From Homoserinimonas sedimenticola (GTDB lineage Bacteria; Actinomycetota; Actinomycetes; Actinomycetales; Microbacteriaceae), in contig NZ_JAPELL010000001.1 of assembly GCF_026094475.1 (NCBI RefSeq), positions 124,001 through 188,000 on the forward strand: a stretch of 64,000 bases of DNA, written 5' to 3'. This document shows positions 1-8,991 of the stretch, piece by piece. The position numbers were made by a program, and so were the translations under genes. Under the pieces are notes generated by a model. That model saw only the letters and a program-made list of their open reading frames with translations. It ran no database searches and was not told the origin of the DNA. Each line of letters begins with the position of its first letter. The stretch's first letter is position 1.

Positions 1-1774
1 CGATGACGCCCGCGAAGTCGCGCAGGATCACGTCACGCTTGATCGAGAGCTTGGGCGTGAGGTGTCCGCTCGCCTCTGTGAGCTCCTTCTCGAGGATCGT
101 GAACTTGCGGATCGACTCGGCGCGCGAGACCGCGGTGTTGGCGGTGTCGATCGCGCCCTGGATCTCTGCGAGCACCTTGGGGTTCTTCGCCGCCTCGACA
201 ACGCTCATGGTGGCATCCTCGCCTGCGTTGTTGAGCCAGACGGGCAGCATCTCCTCGTCCAGGGTGATGAGCGCCGAGATGAACGGCTTCTGGTCGCCGA
301 CCACGATCACCTGTCCGATGATCGGGTTCGCGCGGATCGGGTCCTCTAGCACGGCGGGCGCGACGTTCTTGCCGCCGGCCGTGACGATGATCTCCTTCTT
401 GCGACCCGTGATCGTAAGGTAGCCGTCGTCGTCGAGTTCGCCGATGTCGCCCGTCTTGAACCACTCGCCGTCGAAGGTGTCTTTCGTCGCCTGCTCGTTG
501 TTCCAGTAGCCCGCGAAGACGCTGACGCCCTTCGCCTGCACCTCGCCGTCCTCGCTGATACGCACCGCGTTGCCAGGAATCGCTGGTCCGACCGTGCCGA
601 TCTTGAAGCGCGAGGGCTTGTTGACGGTGACGGGGGCCGTGGTCTCGGTGAGACCGTAGCCCTCGAGGATCGTGAGGCCGAGGGCGCGGTAGAAGTGTCC
701 TAGGCGCAGGCCGAGGGGCGCCGACCCGGAGACGGCGTATTCGACGCGGCCGCCCATCGCGTCCCGCAACTTCGACAGCACGAGGCGGTCGAGCACGGCG
801 AACTTGAGCTTGAGTCCCAGCGGCACCTTGCCCGCGTCGAGCGCCTTCGAATACTCGATCGCAGTGGCTGCTGCGGCGTGGAAGATCTTGCCCTTGCCTC
901 CGGCCTCCGCCTTCTGCTCGGAGGCGTTGAACACCTTCTCGAAAACGCGGGGCACCGCGAGAAGGAAGGTGGGGCGGAAGCTGCCGAGCGCTTGCAGCAG
1001 CTTCTTGGTGTCGGGCTCGTGGCCGACCTTGACGCCGCCGTGGATGCTCAGGACGGAGATGAAGCGGGCGAACACGTGCGCAAGGGTGATGAAAAGCACG
1101 GTGCTCGAGTCCGAGTGCATGACCTCGGGAATGTCGAGGCGGCTGTTGCGTGCCAGCTCGTAGAAGTTCGAGTGGTTGAGCCGCACGCCCTTGGGCTTGC
1201 CCGTAGTGCCGGAGGTGTAGATAAGGGTCGCGATGTCATCGGCCTTGGCGAGCGTGCGGCGACGTTCGATCTCCTCGTCGCTCACCCCCGTGCCGGCGGC
1301 GCTGAGCTTCGCGATGTCTCCGAGGTCGATCTGCCAGACGTTGCGGATTCCGGGAAGGTCGGCGCGCACCTCGTCGAAGCGGGCGAAGTGGTCTGGGGTC
1401 TCTCCGAAGAAGGCGACGGCCTCGGAGTCGGTGAGGTACCACTGAATCTGAGCGGGGGCGGATGTCTCGTAGATCGGCACGAGCATGGCGCCCGCGTACC
1501 ACGCCGCGAAGTCGATGAGTGTCCACTCGTAGCGGGTCTTCGCCATGAGAGCGATGCGCTCTCCAGGCTCGATTCCCGCCGCGACGAAGCCCTTCGCTAG
1601 TGCGATGACCTGACGCTCGAACTCGCGGGACGTGACATCCTGCCACGTACCGTCGGGCATGGGAATCGCGAAGAGCGCCTTGTCGGGCGTCTGCTTGACT
1701 CGGTCGACGAGAAGGTCGGTGGTGTTCGCGTTGGGATCGGCCTCCACCAACGCGGGCGCGCTGTACTCTTTCAC
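1..1774 (-). CDS. fadD15: Long-chain fatty acid-CoA ligase (AMP-forming), 3' end cut by window edge
   Basis: Activates long-chain fatty acids to acyl-CoA through an acyl-adenylate. About 590 codons are visible and the frame is still open at base 1, so only the last few residues are missing if it has the usual ~600 aa. The AMP-binding P-loop YTSGTTGKPKG lies near residue 186, and the later motifs GYGLTETT and TGDIGELDDDGYL are readable further on, followed by GRKKEIIVTAGGKN. The start is GTG at 1774 with GAAGGAG upstream. A TACTCT hexamer on the minus strand at 1817-1822 could be its -10. It is divergent from the ROK kinase gene. The FadD15 subfamily is inferred from length and from synteny with the M. 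tuberculosis Rv2187 region. Confidence 0.9.
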   Translation of the reverse strand, partial: MKEYSAPALVEADPNANTTDLLVDRVKQTPDKALFAIPMPDGTWQDVTSREFERQVIALAKGFVAAGIEPGERIALMAKTRYEWTLIDFAAWYAGAMLVPIYETSAPAQIQWYLTDSEAVAFFGETPDHFARFDEVRADLPGIRNVWQIDLGDIAKLSAAGTGVSDEEIERRRTLAKADDIATLIYTSGTTGKPKGVRLNHSNFYELARNSRLDIPEVMHSDSSTVLFITLAHVFARFISVLSIHGGVKVGHEPDTKKLLQALGSFRPTFLLAVPRVFEKVFNASEQKAEAGGKGKIFHAAAATAIEYSKALDAGKVPLGLKLKFAVLDRLVLSKLRDAMGGRVEYAVSGSAPLGLRLGHFYRALGLTILEGYGLTETTAPVTVNKPSRFKIGTVGPAIPGNAVRISEDGEVQAKGVSVFAGYWNNEQATKDTFDGEWFKTGDIGELDDDGYLTITGRKKEIIVTAGGKNVAPAVLEDPIRANPIIGQVIVVGDQKPFISALITLDEEMLPVWLNNAGEDATMSVVEAAKNPKVLAEIQGAIDTANTAVSRAESIRKFTILEKELTEASGHLTPKLSIKRDVILRDFAGVI

Positions 1775-1961
1775 GGCAACTCCTTCGGTACCTCAGAGGG
1801 TGCGGGTATTCGATCCAGAGTACCGGGTGGAGCAGCGTCATCCCGAGGTGCTGGTGGATTCCCTACACTTGTTCGAGGACCCGCCAGAGGTCCGTTGTCG
1901 CGCATCGCACTAGACCGCCGCGCGCAGCATCCACCCCCGAGCCCAGAAGCGAGGACACCTG

Positions 1962-2909
1962 ATGCACGCTGTCGGAATCGACATCGGCGGGACGAAGATC
2001 GCGGGCGCCCTCGTCGCGGAGGATGGCACGATCCTCCGCACCGATCGCGTCCCCACGCCGGCGGGTGATCCCTCGGCCATCGTGGATGTCGTTGTCGGCA
2101 TGATCACGCGTCTCGCGGAGGGCGAGGAGGTCACCGCGGCCGGCGTGGCGGCGGCGGGCTTTATCGACGACCAGCAGTCGACCGTCTACTACGCCCCCAA
2201 CATCAACTGGCGCAACGAACCCTTCCGCGACCGGCTTCAGGCCCAGCTTGACCTCGATATCACGATCGATAACGACGCCAATGCCGCCGGCTGGGCCGAG
2301 TATCGTTTCGGCGCGGGTCGTGGGGTCTCGGACATGACGATGCTCACGATCGGCACGGGCGTCGGCGGCGCCGTCGTCGTGGGCGGACGCCTGCTGCGCG
2401 GAGGCTTCGGTGCCGGCGCCGAACTGGGTCATCTTCGAGTCGTTCCGGGTGGCCTGCCCTGCGGTTGCGGTTCGCGCGGATGCATCGAACAGTACGGTTC
2501 GGGACGGGCTCTCCTTCGGATGGCGAACGACATCGCTGACGTGGGGGGAATCGGTCTGCGCCTCGCTGAGCTCCGAGAGCACCATGGGCAGCTCGCGGGA
2601 GAGCATGTCGCGCAGCTGATCACGGCGGGAGACCCCGGCGCGCGGCAGGCGCTTCGGGAGCTCGGCGGGTGGCTGGGGCAGGCCTGTGCCTCCCTCAGCG
2701 CGGTGCTCGACCCGCGTCTCTTCGTCTTCGGCGGGGGAGTCGCCGCGGCCGGCGAGCTCCTGCTTGAACCGGTGCGCGAGGCCTATCTCGCCCACCTCCC
2801 CGCCCGCGGCTACCACCCTGAACCCGAGTTCGTTACGGCACAGCTCGTGAACGACGCGGGCGTCGTGGGGGCGGCAGACCTCGCACGGCTCCACTGGCGC
2901 TCGCGCTAG
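1962..2909 (+). CDS. glk: ROK-family glucokinase
   Basis: Predicted ATP-dependent sugar kinase phosphorylating glucose to glucose 6-phosphate in the cytosol. The 315-residue protein opens with the phosphate-binding motif DIGGTKIAG at about residues 5-13. It carries TIDNDANAAG with the catalytic Asp near residue 105, IGTGVGG near 130, and the ROK zinc signature CGCGSRGCIE near 165. There is no N-terminal helix-turn-helix, so it is a kinase rather than a ROK repressor. The ATG follows GAGGACACCTG. A TACACT hexamer at 1863-1868 is a possible -10. The plsC-like gene begins 32 bp downstream on the same strand. Glucose as substrate is inferred from the family; other hexoses are possible. Confidence 0.88.
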   Translation: MHAVGIDIGGTKIAGALVAEDGTILRTDRVPTPAGDPSAIVDVVVGMITRLAEGEEVTAAGVAAAGFIDDQQSTVYYAPNINWRNEPFRDRLQAQLDLDITIDNDANAAGWAEYRFGAGRGVSDMTMLTIGTGVGGAVVVGGRLLRGGFGAGAELGHLRVVPGGLPCGCGSRGCIEQYGSGRALLRMANDIADVGGIGLRLAELREHHGQLAGEHVAQLITAGDPGARQALRELGGWLGQACASLSAVLDPRLFVFGGGVAAAGELLLEPVREAYLAHLPARGYHPEPEFVTAQLVNDAGVVGAADLARLHWRSR

Positions 2910-2941
2910 AGTGTTCGAGCCATCCCCGTAGAGAGGTATCG

Positions 2942-3631
2942 ATGTTCTACTGGTTCATGAAGAACCTCATCGCGGGTCCCATCCTGCGTACCGTCTTCCG
3001 CCCCTGGGTGCTTGGTCACGAGAACATTCCGAAGACGGGCGGGGTCATCCTCGCGAGCAACCATCTCTCCTTCATCGACTCGGTATTCCTGCCGCTCGTC
3101 ATGGATCGCCGCATCAGTTTCCTTGCGAAAAGCGACTACTACACGGCGCGAGGCATTAAGGGCTGGGCCATCAGGAACTTTCTCACGGCGACCGGGATGC
3201 TGCCGATCGACCGTTCGGGCGGCAAGGCTTCCGAGGCGTCGCTCAACACCGGGCTCGGGGTTCTCGCCCGCGGCGAGGTGCTCGGCATCTACCCAGAGGG
3301 AACTCGTAGTCCGGACGGCAAGCTCTATCGCGGCCGCACGGGTGTCGCGCGCATGATCCTGGAGGCGGGCGTGCCGGTTGTCCCCGTCGTCATGGTCGAC
3401 ACCGAGAAGGTCATGCCGATCGGCACCCGCATTCCTAAGGTCCGCCGCGTCGGTGTCATCATCGGCGAGCCGCTCGACTTCTCCCGTTTCGAGGGGCTGG
3501 AGGGAGATCGCTTCATTCTGCGGGCCATCACAGACGAGATCGTCTACGAACTCATGCGTCTCGGCGGGCAGGAGTACTCAGACGTGTATGCGTCTTCCGT
3601 CAAGGAGAAGCGCGGCAGTCTGAGTCGCTGA
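2942..3631 (+). CDS. plsC: 1-acyl-sn-glycerol-3-phosphate acyltransferase (PlsC family)
   Basis: Membrane-associated acyltransferase, probably acylating lysophosphatidic acid in phospholipid synthesis. The 229-residue protein has the NHxxxxD catalytic motif (NHLSFID, about residues 40-46) and the substrate motif YPEGTRSPDG near residue 118. A hydrophobic N-terminus and the segment GVPVVPVVMV are also present. The ATG is preceded by AGAGAGG at a normal distance, and a TAGAGT hexamer lies at 2908-2913 at the end of the ROK gene. The position matches the Rv2182c acyltransferase in mycobacteria, where it also neighbours aroG. Glycerolipid versus mannolipid acyl acceptor cannot be told from sequence alone. 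Confidence 0.87.
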   Translation: MFYWFMKNLIAGPILRTVFRPWVLGHENIPKTGGVILASNHLSFIDSVFLPLVMDRRISFLAKSDYYTARGIKGWAIRNFLTATGMLPIDRSGGKASEASLNTGLGVLARGEVLGIYPEGTRSPDGKLYRGRTGVARMILEAGVPVVPVVMVDTEKVMPIGTRIPKVRRVGVIIGEPLDFSRFEGLEGDRFILRAITDEIVYELMRLGGQEYSDVYASSVKEKRGSLSR

Positions 3632-3742
3632 CGCTCTGAGCAGGGGCATACCGTCGGGCTCAGACGATGGCCCGTAGTCGGCTAAGCTGGCTCAACCGGG
3701 TCGAGGCACCCGGATTTTCATTGCACTTCGAAGGAACCACCC

Positions 3743-5122
3743 GTGGCTAAGTCGTCAGAAGAAACCGTCGTACATGCTGATCCCTCAGTGGTCGCGGGTC
3801 TCGACTATTGGCGCACGCTGCCCATCAAGCAGCAGCCGCAGTGGCCCGATGCAGATGCCGTCGGTGCCGCCTCGGCTGAGATCGCGGCGCTGCCCCCGCT
3901 CGTCTTCGCGGGTGAGGTCGACCAGCTGCGCAGTCGTCTCGCCGATGCCGCAGCGGGTCGCGCGTTCCTCCTCCAGGGAGGCGACTGCGCTGAGACCTTC
4001 GCGGGCGCGACGGCGGAGCAGATCCGCAACCGCGTGAAAACGATTCTCCAGATGGCCGTCGTGCTCACCTACGGAGCCTCCATGCCCATCGTCAAGATGG
4101 GTCGGATGGCGGGACAGTTCGCGAAGCCGCGGTCAAGCGACACCGAGACCCGTGGCGACGTCACCCTTCCCGCGTACCGTGGCGACATCGTCAATGGCTA
4201 CGACTTCACGCCTGAGTCCCGGGAGGCGGATCCCCGCCGGCTGGTGCAGGGCTACCACACCTCCGCGTCGACCCTCAATCTCATCCGCGCCTTCACGCAG
4301 GGCGGCTTCGCCGACCTGCGCGAGGTGCACAGCTGGAACCGCGGCTTCGCCTCCAACCCGGCCAACAAGCGCTACGAAGCGCTGGCTCGCGAGATCGATC
4401 GGGCCATCAAGTTCATGGAGGCCGCTGGAGCGGACTTCGACGAACTCAAGCGGGTCGAGTTCTACTCGAGCCATGAGGGCCTTCTGATGGACTACGAGCG
4501 CCCCATGACACGAATCGACTCGCGCACAGGAACCCCCTACAACACCTCGGCGCACTTCCTCTGGATCGGGGAGCGCACTCGCGAGCTCGATGGCGCACAC
4601 ATGGACTTCTTCTCGCGCCTTCGCAACCCCATCGGTGTCAAGCTGGGCCCGAGCACGACGCCCGAGGTCATGGAGCAAATCATCGACAAGCTCGACCCCG
4701 AGCGCGAGCCGGGGCGCCTCACCTTCATCACGCGCATGGGTGCCGGCAAGATCCGCGACGCCCTGCCGCCCCTCCTCGAGGCCATCAAGGGGATGGATGC
4801 GACGCCACTGTGGGTCACGGACCCGATGCACGGCAACGGCATCACGACGCCGACGGGCTACAAGACGCGTCGCTTCGACGATGTCATGGATGAGGTCAAG
4901 GGTTTCTTCGAGGCTCACCGAGCCGCGGGGACGCACCCTGGCGGCATCCACGTGGAGCTCACGGGCGACGATGTCACCGAATGCCTCGGCGGGTCGGAGT
5001 TCATCGACGAGGAGACCCTGGCGACGCGCTACGAGTCACTGTGCGACCCGAGGCTCAACCACATGCAGTCGCTCGAGCTCGCGTTCCTCCTCGCCGAGGA
5101 ACTCAGCGCCAGCACCCAGTAG
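3743..5122 (+). CDS. aroG: 3-deoxy-7-phosphoheptulonate synthase, class II (DAHP synthase)
   Basis: First step of the shikimate pathway: phosphoenolpyruvate and erythrose 4-phosphate give DAHP. The 459-residue length and the motifs LLQGGDCAETF (near residue 80), RMAGQFAKPRS (near 123) and DPMHGNG (near 358) are those of the plant/actinobacterial class II enzyme, not the E. coli AroFGH class. The start is GTG with GAAGGAACC 9 bp upstream. A TAAGCT hexamer at 3683-3688 gives a leader of about 50 nt, in contrast with the leaderless genes around it. A strong convergent hairpin lies directly after the stop. Aromatic feedback regulation, often via chorismate mutase in this class, cannot be seen here. 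Confidence 0.95.
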   Translation: MAKSSEETVVHADPSVVAGLDYWRTLPIKQQPQWPDADAVGAASAEIAALPPLVFAGEVDQLRSRLADAAAGRAFLLQGGDCAETFAGATAEQIRNRVKTILQMAVVLTYGASMPIVKMGRMAGQFAKPRSSDTETRGDVTLPAYRGDIVNGYDFTPESREADPRRLVQGYHTSASTLNLIRAFTQGGFADLREVHSWNRGFASNPANKRYEALAREIDRAIKFMEAAGADFDELKRVEFYSSHEGLLMDYERPMTRIDSRTGTPYNTSAHFLWIGERTRELDGAHMDFFSRLRNPIGVKLGPSTTPEVMEQIIDKLDPEREPGRLTFITRMGAGKIRDALPPLLEAIKGMDATPLWVTDPMHGNGITTPTGYKTRRFDDVMDEVKGFFEAHRAAGTHPGGIHVELTGDDVTECLGGSEFIDEETLATRYESLCDPRLNHMQSLELAFLLAEELSASTQ

Positions 5123-5132
5123 CTACCGCTGA

Positions 5133-5162
5133 GGCTGAGTGGGGGCGTGCCCCCGCTCAGCC
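5133..5162. terminator. Bidirectional hairpin between convergent aroG and PASTA kinase genes
   Basis: A 13-bp GC-rich inverted repeat (arms GGCTGAGTGGGGG and its complement, with one G-U pair) closes on a 4-nt loop. It sits between the aroG stop at 5122 and the kinase stop at 5157-5159, so the distal arm includes the end of the kinase gene. There is no clear U-run on either side. Confidence 0.6.
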
Positions 5163-7085
5163 GGCAGCGAGTCCGACGGTCACGGTTGAGCCCTTGTCGA
5201 TGGGCGTTCCCGCGGGCGGGTCGACGTAGGTGACCCGCGCGTTGTCGGGCACCGCGGAGAGGAACTCGCTGATCGGGTTGCGGAACTCGACTGCGAAGCC
5301 AGCATCCGTGAGTTGCTGACGCGCCGTACGCCATGTCGCACCCTCGATGTCGGGGACGGGCACCTGCTCGACGCCCTTCGAGAGGATGAGGTTGACCGTG
5401 CCACCCTCGGGGACAACGGCTTGGTCCTGCTGCGGCTGCGCTCGGATGACGCGCCCCGCCTCGATCGTGTCGTGGAACTCTTCGGCGGCCTCGACCCCCG
5501 TGAGCCCGACGGCCGCGAGGGTGGCCTTGGCCTCCTCGACTGTCTGGCCAGCAACATCCGGAATCGCTCCCAGCGACACGACAAGGGTGACCTGCTGTCC
5601 TTCGCCGTAGCTCGGAAGCGTTGTGAGATCGACGTCGCCCTCGCCGAGCGCCTGCACGACAACGCCCTCGGCGACCGAGCCGTGGAAAACGTAGCGCGGG
5701 GCAGCCGCGGTGAAGCGGGACTCCTCGATGACGCGGATAGCCTCATCCTCGGCGAGGCCGACGAGAGTGGGGATGGGAAGCTGCTCCGGTCCGAGCGAGA
5801 CGACGAGGGTCACCGTGGCGCCGTGGTCGAGGGCGGTGCCCTGCGGCGGATCTGTTCCCACCACGTGGTCGACGGGTATCTCCGGATGGTGCGCGGTTGC
5901 TGTTTCGGCAGAGACGACGAGGTCCTGCTCTTCGAGGGCCGCAGTGGCCTCCTCGACAGTGAGGCCTGCCACATCCGGCACCGCGACGGCCGAGCCAGGG
6001 CCGGCGCCGAAATACCATCCGGCGCCCGCAGCGACACCGGCGAGAAGCAGGACGAGCCCCAGCAGCCAGGCGCCTCGTGTGCGCCGCCGCTGGCTCTGTG
6101 CAGCGAGAGCATCGACGGTCGGGCTGTTGGAGGGCTCAGCCCGCTGAGCTTTGACAGGGGCGATGACCTGCGTCGCGTCGGTTCCTCCGACGGCCATGGG
6201 CAGCACCATGGTGGGCTGCGGTCCCTGGTGCCCCTGCGTGCCGGACAGCTGGCGTTGGATGTCCATCAGCTCCGAGAGCATGATGCTCGCGTCGTGGGGG
6301 CGCTGCTCGGGGTCCCGCGCGGTGGCCCACAGCACGAGCTCGTCGAGCTCGGCAGGTACGGCAGGGTTGCGCGTGCTCGGCGTGGGCACAGTGTCATTCG
6401 CATGCTGTTGTGCGATCTGGAAGGGCTGCTCACCGCGATAGGGCTGCTGCCCGGCGAGCATTTCGTACAGCATGATCCCCACGGCGTAGATGTCGCTGCG
6501 AGTATCCGCGACGCCGCGGGTGACGAGTTCGGGGGAGAGGTATGCCACCGTGCCAAGGAGCGCATTCCCTGTGGCCGTGTTGGCGGATGCCGCACGGGCT
6601 AGTCCGAAGTCGCTGATCTTGATGCGCCCATCGTCCGCGAGGAGCACGTTCTCGGGCTTGAGGTCTCGGTGGACGATACCGCTGCGGTGTGCGGCGGCGA
6701 GACCGCTGAGGACGGCTTCCATGATGTCCAGCGCCTGCTCGGTCGTGAGCACCTGGTGGTCGCTGAGGAGGTCGCGCAGGGTGATCCCCGGCAGGTATTC
6801 CATGACGAGATAGGCGGTCTCGGAGTCCTGGCCCTGGTCGTAGACATTCACGACGTTGGGATGGGCCAGGCGTGCGGCGGAACGGGCCTCTTGGATGAAG
6901 CGAGCCCGATACTGTGCGTCGTCGGCGAGGTGAGGGTGGATGACCTTGATGGCGACGCGCCGCTCGAGTCGCAGGTCGGTAGCGAGGTATACGGTCGCCA
7001 TACCGCCTCGCGCGATGCGGGAGCGTACCTGATATCGGCCGTCGAGCAGACGGCCGATCATCGGGTCCGAACTCACATTGCTCAC
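5157..7085 (-). CDS. pknL: Ser/Thr protein kinase with four extracellular PASTA domains (PknB/PknL type)
   Basis: Transmembrane Hanks-type kinase of 642 aa. Kinase domain about residues 15-275: glycine loop ARGGMATVY, ATP-contacting Lys47, catalytic HRDLKPEN with Asp141, and DFG at 159-161. A basic linker and one membrane helix (about 340-362) follow. Four PASTA repeats come next (about 367-640), of the kind that bind muropeptides or lipid II outside the cell. The gene is next to an Rv2175c-like protein, known in mycobacteria as a PknL substrate, and to a LysM protein. The locus therefore corresponds to pknL, although M. tuberculosis PknL lacks PASTA domains. The start is GTG with TAGACT (minus strand) 6 nt before it, so the mRNA is probably leaderless. 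Confidence 0.92.
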   Translation of the reverse strand: MSNVSSDPMIGRLLDGRYQVRSRIARGGMATVYLATDLRLERRVAIKVIHPHLADDAQYRARFIQEARSAARLAHPNVVNVYDQGQDSETAYLVMEYLPGITLRDLLSDHQVLTTEQALDIMEAVLSGLAAAHRSGIVHRDLKPENVLLADDGRIKISDFGLARAASANTATGNALLGTVAYLSPELVTRGVADTRSDIYAVGIMLYEMLAGQQPYRGEQPFQIAQQHANDTVPTPSTRNPAVPAELDELVLWATARDPEQRPHDASIMLSELMDIQRQLSGTQGHQGPQPTMVLPMAVGGTDATQVIAPVKAQRAEPSNSPTVDALAAQSQRRRTRGAWLLGLVLLLAGVAAGAGWYFGAGPGSAVAVPDVAGLTVEEATAALEEQDLVVSAETATAHHPEIPVDHVVGTDPPQGTALDHGATVTLVVSLGPEQLPIPTLVGLAEDEAIRVIEESRFTAAAPRYVFHGSVAEGVVVQALGEGDVDLTTLPSYGEGQQVTLVVSLGAIPDVAGQTVEEAKATLAAVGLTGVEAAEEFHDTIEAGRVIRAQPQQDQAVVPEGGTVNLILSKGVEQVPVPDIEGATWRTARQQLTDAGFAVEFRNPISEFLSAVPDNARVTYVDPPAGTPIDKGSTVTVGLAAG

Positions 7086-7167
7086 CGCTCAAGTCTAGAG
7101 TCGGGGGTGTCTCCGACCGCGGCGTGAAACGCCTCTGGGTGCAGAAGGCGAAAGGCTCCTGGTGCGT

Positions 7168-8436
7168 TCAGCCGATCTGCGCAAGCCACGCCCGCGCCGA
7201 CGTCTCCCACTTGGCGTATGCGTCGGGAAAGGCCGAGATCTGCACGGCCTGGGCAGCCTGTGTGACGGTCATGGACTGCCACCCGGGGATGTCGAGGAGT
7301 CCCCGGGTGATTCCCGCGTTGGGATTGCTCGGACCGCCGAAGAAGAGTCGGGCTGCGTAGTCGGGGGTCGTCAGCTGGCTGACGGTTCCCCATCCCGCAC
7401 TCGGCCGCTGCTGAAAGAGTCCGACCGAGTCGAGGTCGCCCCAGTCGAGATTCCGCAGGGTCGACTCCTGTGCCGCCGTTGCGAGAGCAATGACGAGCCC
7501 GTAGTCGCTGACACCGAGGGCTCGACCGACGCCCACGATGGTGCGCGCGTGGCCCTCCATTTCGCTCGTCATGGGCACGACGGTGCTGGAGGTCGCGGGC
7601 ACCGTGCCTGCTGGCTGCACAGCGGGGACGACGAGGGAGGCGCCCGCGTAGATCGTGCTCGTCGTGGTCAGGCCGTTGGCCGAGAGCAGGGCCTGCACGC
7701 TCACGCCCAGTGTGTTCGCGATCGACGTGATGGTGTCGCCGGCGACGATCGTGTACTTCGTGACAGGGGCGACGCCGACAGCGACGGCCGTGTCGGCGGC
7801 CGCGGGGGAAGAGGGAATGACGATCCGCTGCCCGGGGTAGATGATGGACCCCATGCTGAGCCCGTTCGCCGAGAGGATCGACTGGACGCTGACGCGGAAG
7901 GTCGCGGCGATGCCGCTGATCGTGTCGCCGCGCGAGATCGTGTAGCTGCTGCCGGCAGCGGAAGCGAGGGGCGCCGCGGCGACGGGGCCAGCGCTCTTGG
8001 CCAGTACCAGCACTTGCCCCGGGTGGATGACGGACTTCCAGCCCAGCCCGTTCATGGCGAGCACGGATGCGGTGGAAAGTCCGAATCGTCCTGCGATGCC
8101 GCTGACGGAATCGCCTGATTGCACAGTGTAGGTCGCGGGGCCTGAGTAGGTCGATGCTGTAGCGAACTGTCCCGCAGGGGTCGGCGACGCGTGAGCGGGG
8201 GCGTGACTGACGGACGCGAAGGCCGAGCGGGCACTGTCGCGAAGGTGGGACGGGGTCCTCTCGTCCCCGCTGTCCTTGCCCCCGTCTCGGTCGAGAACGA
8301 TGGGGCCGCTGAGGTTCATGCTCATGGCGAGCGACGACGCGATGACGAGCGGGACGGTCGAGAGTGAGACCTTGGCGTTACGCGGGCGCCCGAGCTGCAG
8401 GCGGTTGCGAATGCGTCGGTCGAAGGTGGCAGTCAT
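7168..8436 (-). CDS. Secreted cell-wall protein with three LysM repeats and a lysozyme-like C-terminal domain
   Basis: Predicted peptidoglycan-binding and probably peptidoglycan-cleaving exported protein. After a short basic N-terminus there is a hydrophobic signal or anchor segment (LSTVPLVIASSLAMSMN). Three LysM repeats of about 44 aa follow (YTVQSGDS, YTISRGDT, YTIVAGDT, each ending in PGQ or AGA plus a hydrophobic strand). A C-terminal domain carries AAQESTLRN, VGLFQQRPSAGWG and DIPGWQSM, which is typical of actinobacterial transglycosylase-like domains. I chose ATG at 8436 so that the signal segment lies near the N-terminus; the frame also allows TTG at 8511. No good ribosome site supports either start. 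The kinase gene lies 82 bp downstream on the same strand. Confidence 0.82.
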   Translation of the reverse strand: MTATFDRRIRNRLQLGRPRNAKVSLSTVPLVIASSLAMSMNLSGPIVLDRDGGKDSGDERTPSHLRDSARSAFASVSHAPAHASPTPAGQFATASTYSGPATYTVQSGDSVSGIAGRFGLSTASVLAMNGLGWKSVIHPGQVLVLAKSAGPVAAAPLASAAGSSYTISRGDTISGIAATFRVSVQSILSANGLSMGSIIYPGQRIVIPSSPAAADTAVAVGVAPVTKYTIVAGDTITSIANTLGVSVQALLSANGLTTTSTIYAGASLVVPAVQPAGTVPATSSTVVPMTSEMEGHARTIVGVGRALGVSDYGLVIALATAAQESTLRNLDWGDLDSVGLFQQRPSAGWGTVSQLTTPDYAARLFFGGPSNPNAGITRGLLDIPGWQSMTVTQAAQAVQISAFPDAYAKWETSARAWLAQIG

Positions 8437-8544
8437 ATTCGGTCTCGATCGGTGATGAGCGGCTCGTGCAGCGACGTACGACAACGTGACACAGAACCAT
8501 ACGGATGTCAATCATCGTGGCTAGCGTGACGACTGTGAAAGAAG

Positions 8545-8561
8545 TTTACAAGCATGTAACA
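8545..8561. promoter_or_regulatory. MtrA-like direct repeat upstream of the LysM gene
   Basis: TTTACA and GTAACA are separated by 5 bp, giving an 11-bp direct repeat in the 200-bp divergent region between the LysM gene and the Rv2175c-like gene. The response regulator MtrA of actinobacteria binds direct repeats of this type (GTAACA/GTCACA at 11-bp steps) before cell-wall hydrolase genes. The assignment rests on motif shape and target class only. Confidence 0.35.
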
Positions 8562-8636
8562 TCGCGCTCGGCTTCCCCCCTTCTCCGCACCCCGGCGGTC
8601 TCGCCGTGCGGCGGGGATTTCTGACAGGCTTTGACT

Positions 8637-8975
8637 GTGAATACCGCTCCAGACATCCGCTGGTTGACCATCCCCGACCTTGTCGAGATTCTCGGGCTCG
8701 GCGTGAGCAAGGTTCGTCGCCTGATCGAGGACCGCAGTCTCGCGGCTCGCCGCATCGACGGTGTATGGCAGGTCCCCGAGCCCTTCATCCGTGATGGCGA
8801 GCCGCTCTCGGAGTTGCGCGGCACGCTCATCGTCCTCGCCGACAACGGTTTCAGCGACGACGAGGCAATCGACTGGTTGTTGGCACCTGAGGAGAGTCTC
8901 GGCACGTCTCCCATCGAGGCTCTTCGGGCGGGGCGCAAGGCGGAGGTTCGGCGGGTGGCCCAGGCGCTCGCCTGA
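8637..8975 (+). CDS. Rv2175c-like winged helix-turn-helix DNA-binding protein
   Basis: Small 112-residue protein with an N-terminal excisionase/MerR-like helix-turn-helix (LTIPDLVEILGLGVSKVRRLIEDRS split over residues 8-33) and a C-terminal part with VADNGFSDDEAIDWL-like character typical of the Rv2175c family. In M. tuberculosis the family member binds DNA and is phosphorylated by PknL, whose counterpart lies 1.6 kb away in this window. The start GTG at 8637 is preferred; TTG at 8631 is in frame. It converges on the polyprenyl synthase gene with a 16-bp gap. The target DNA is unknown. Confidence 0.75.
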   Translation: MNTAPDIRWLTIPDLVEILGLGVSKVRRLIEDRSLAARRIDGVWQVPEPFIRDGEPLSELRGTLIVLADNGFSDDEAIDWLLAPEESLGTSPIEALRAGRKAEVRRVAQALA

Positions 8976-8991
8976 GCTCTTACCCGCGGAG

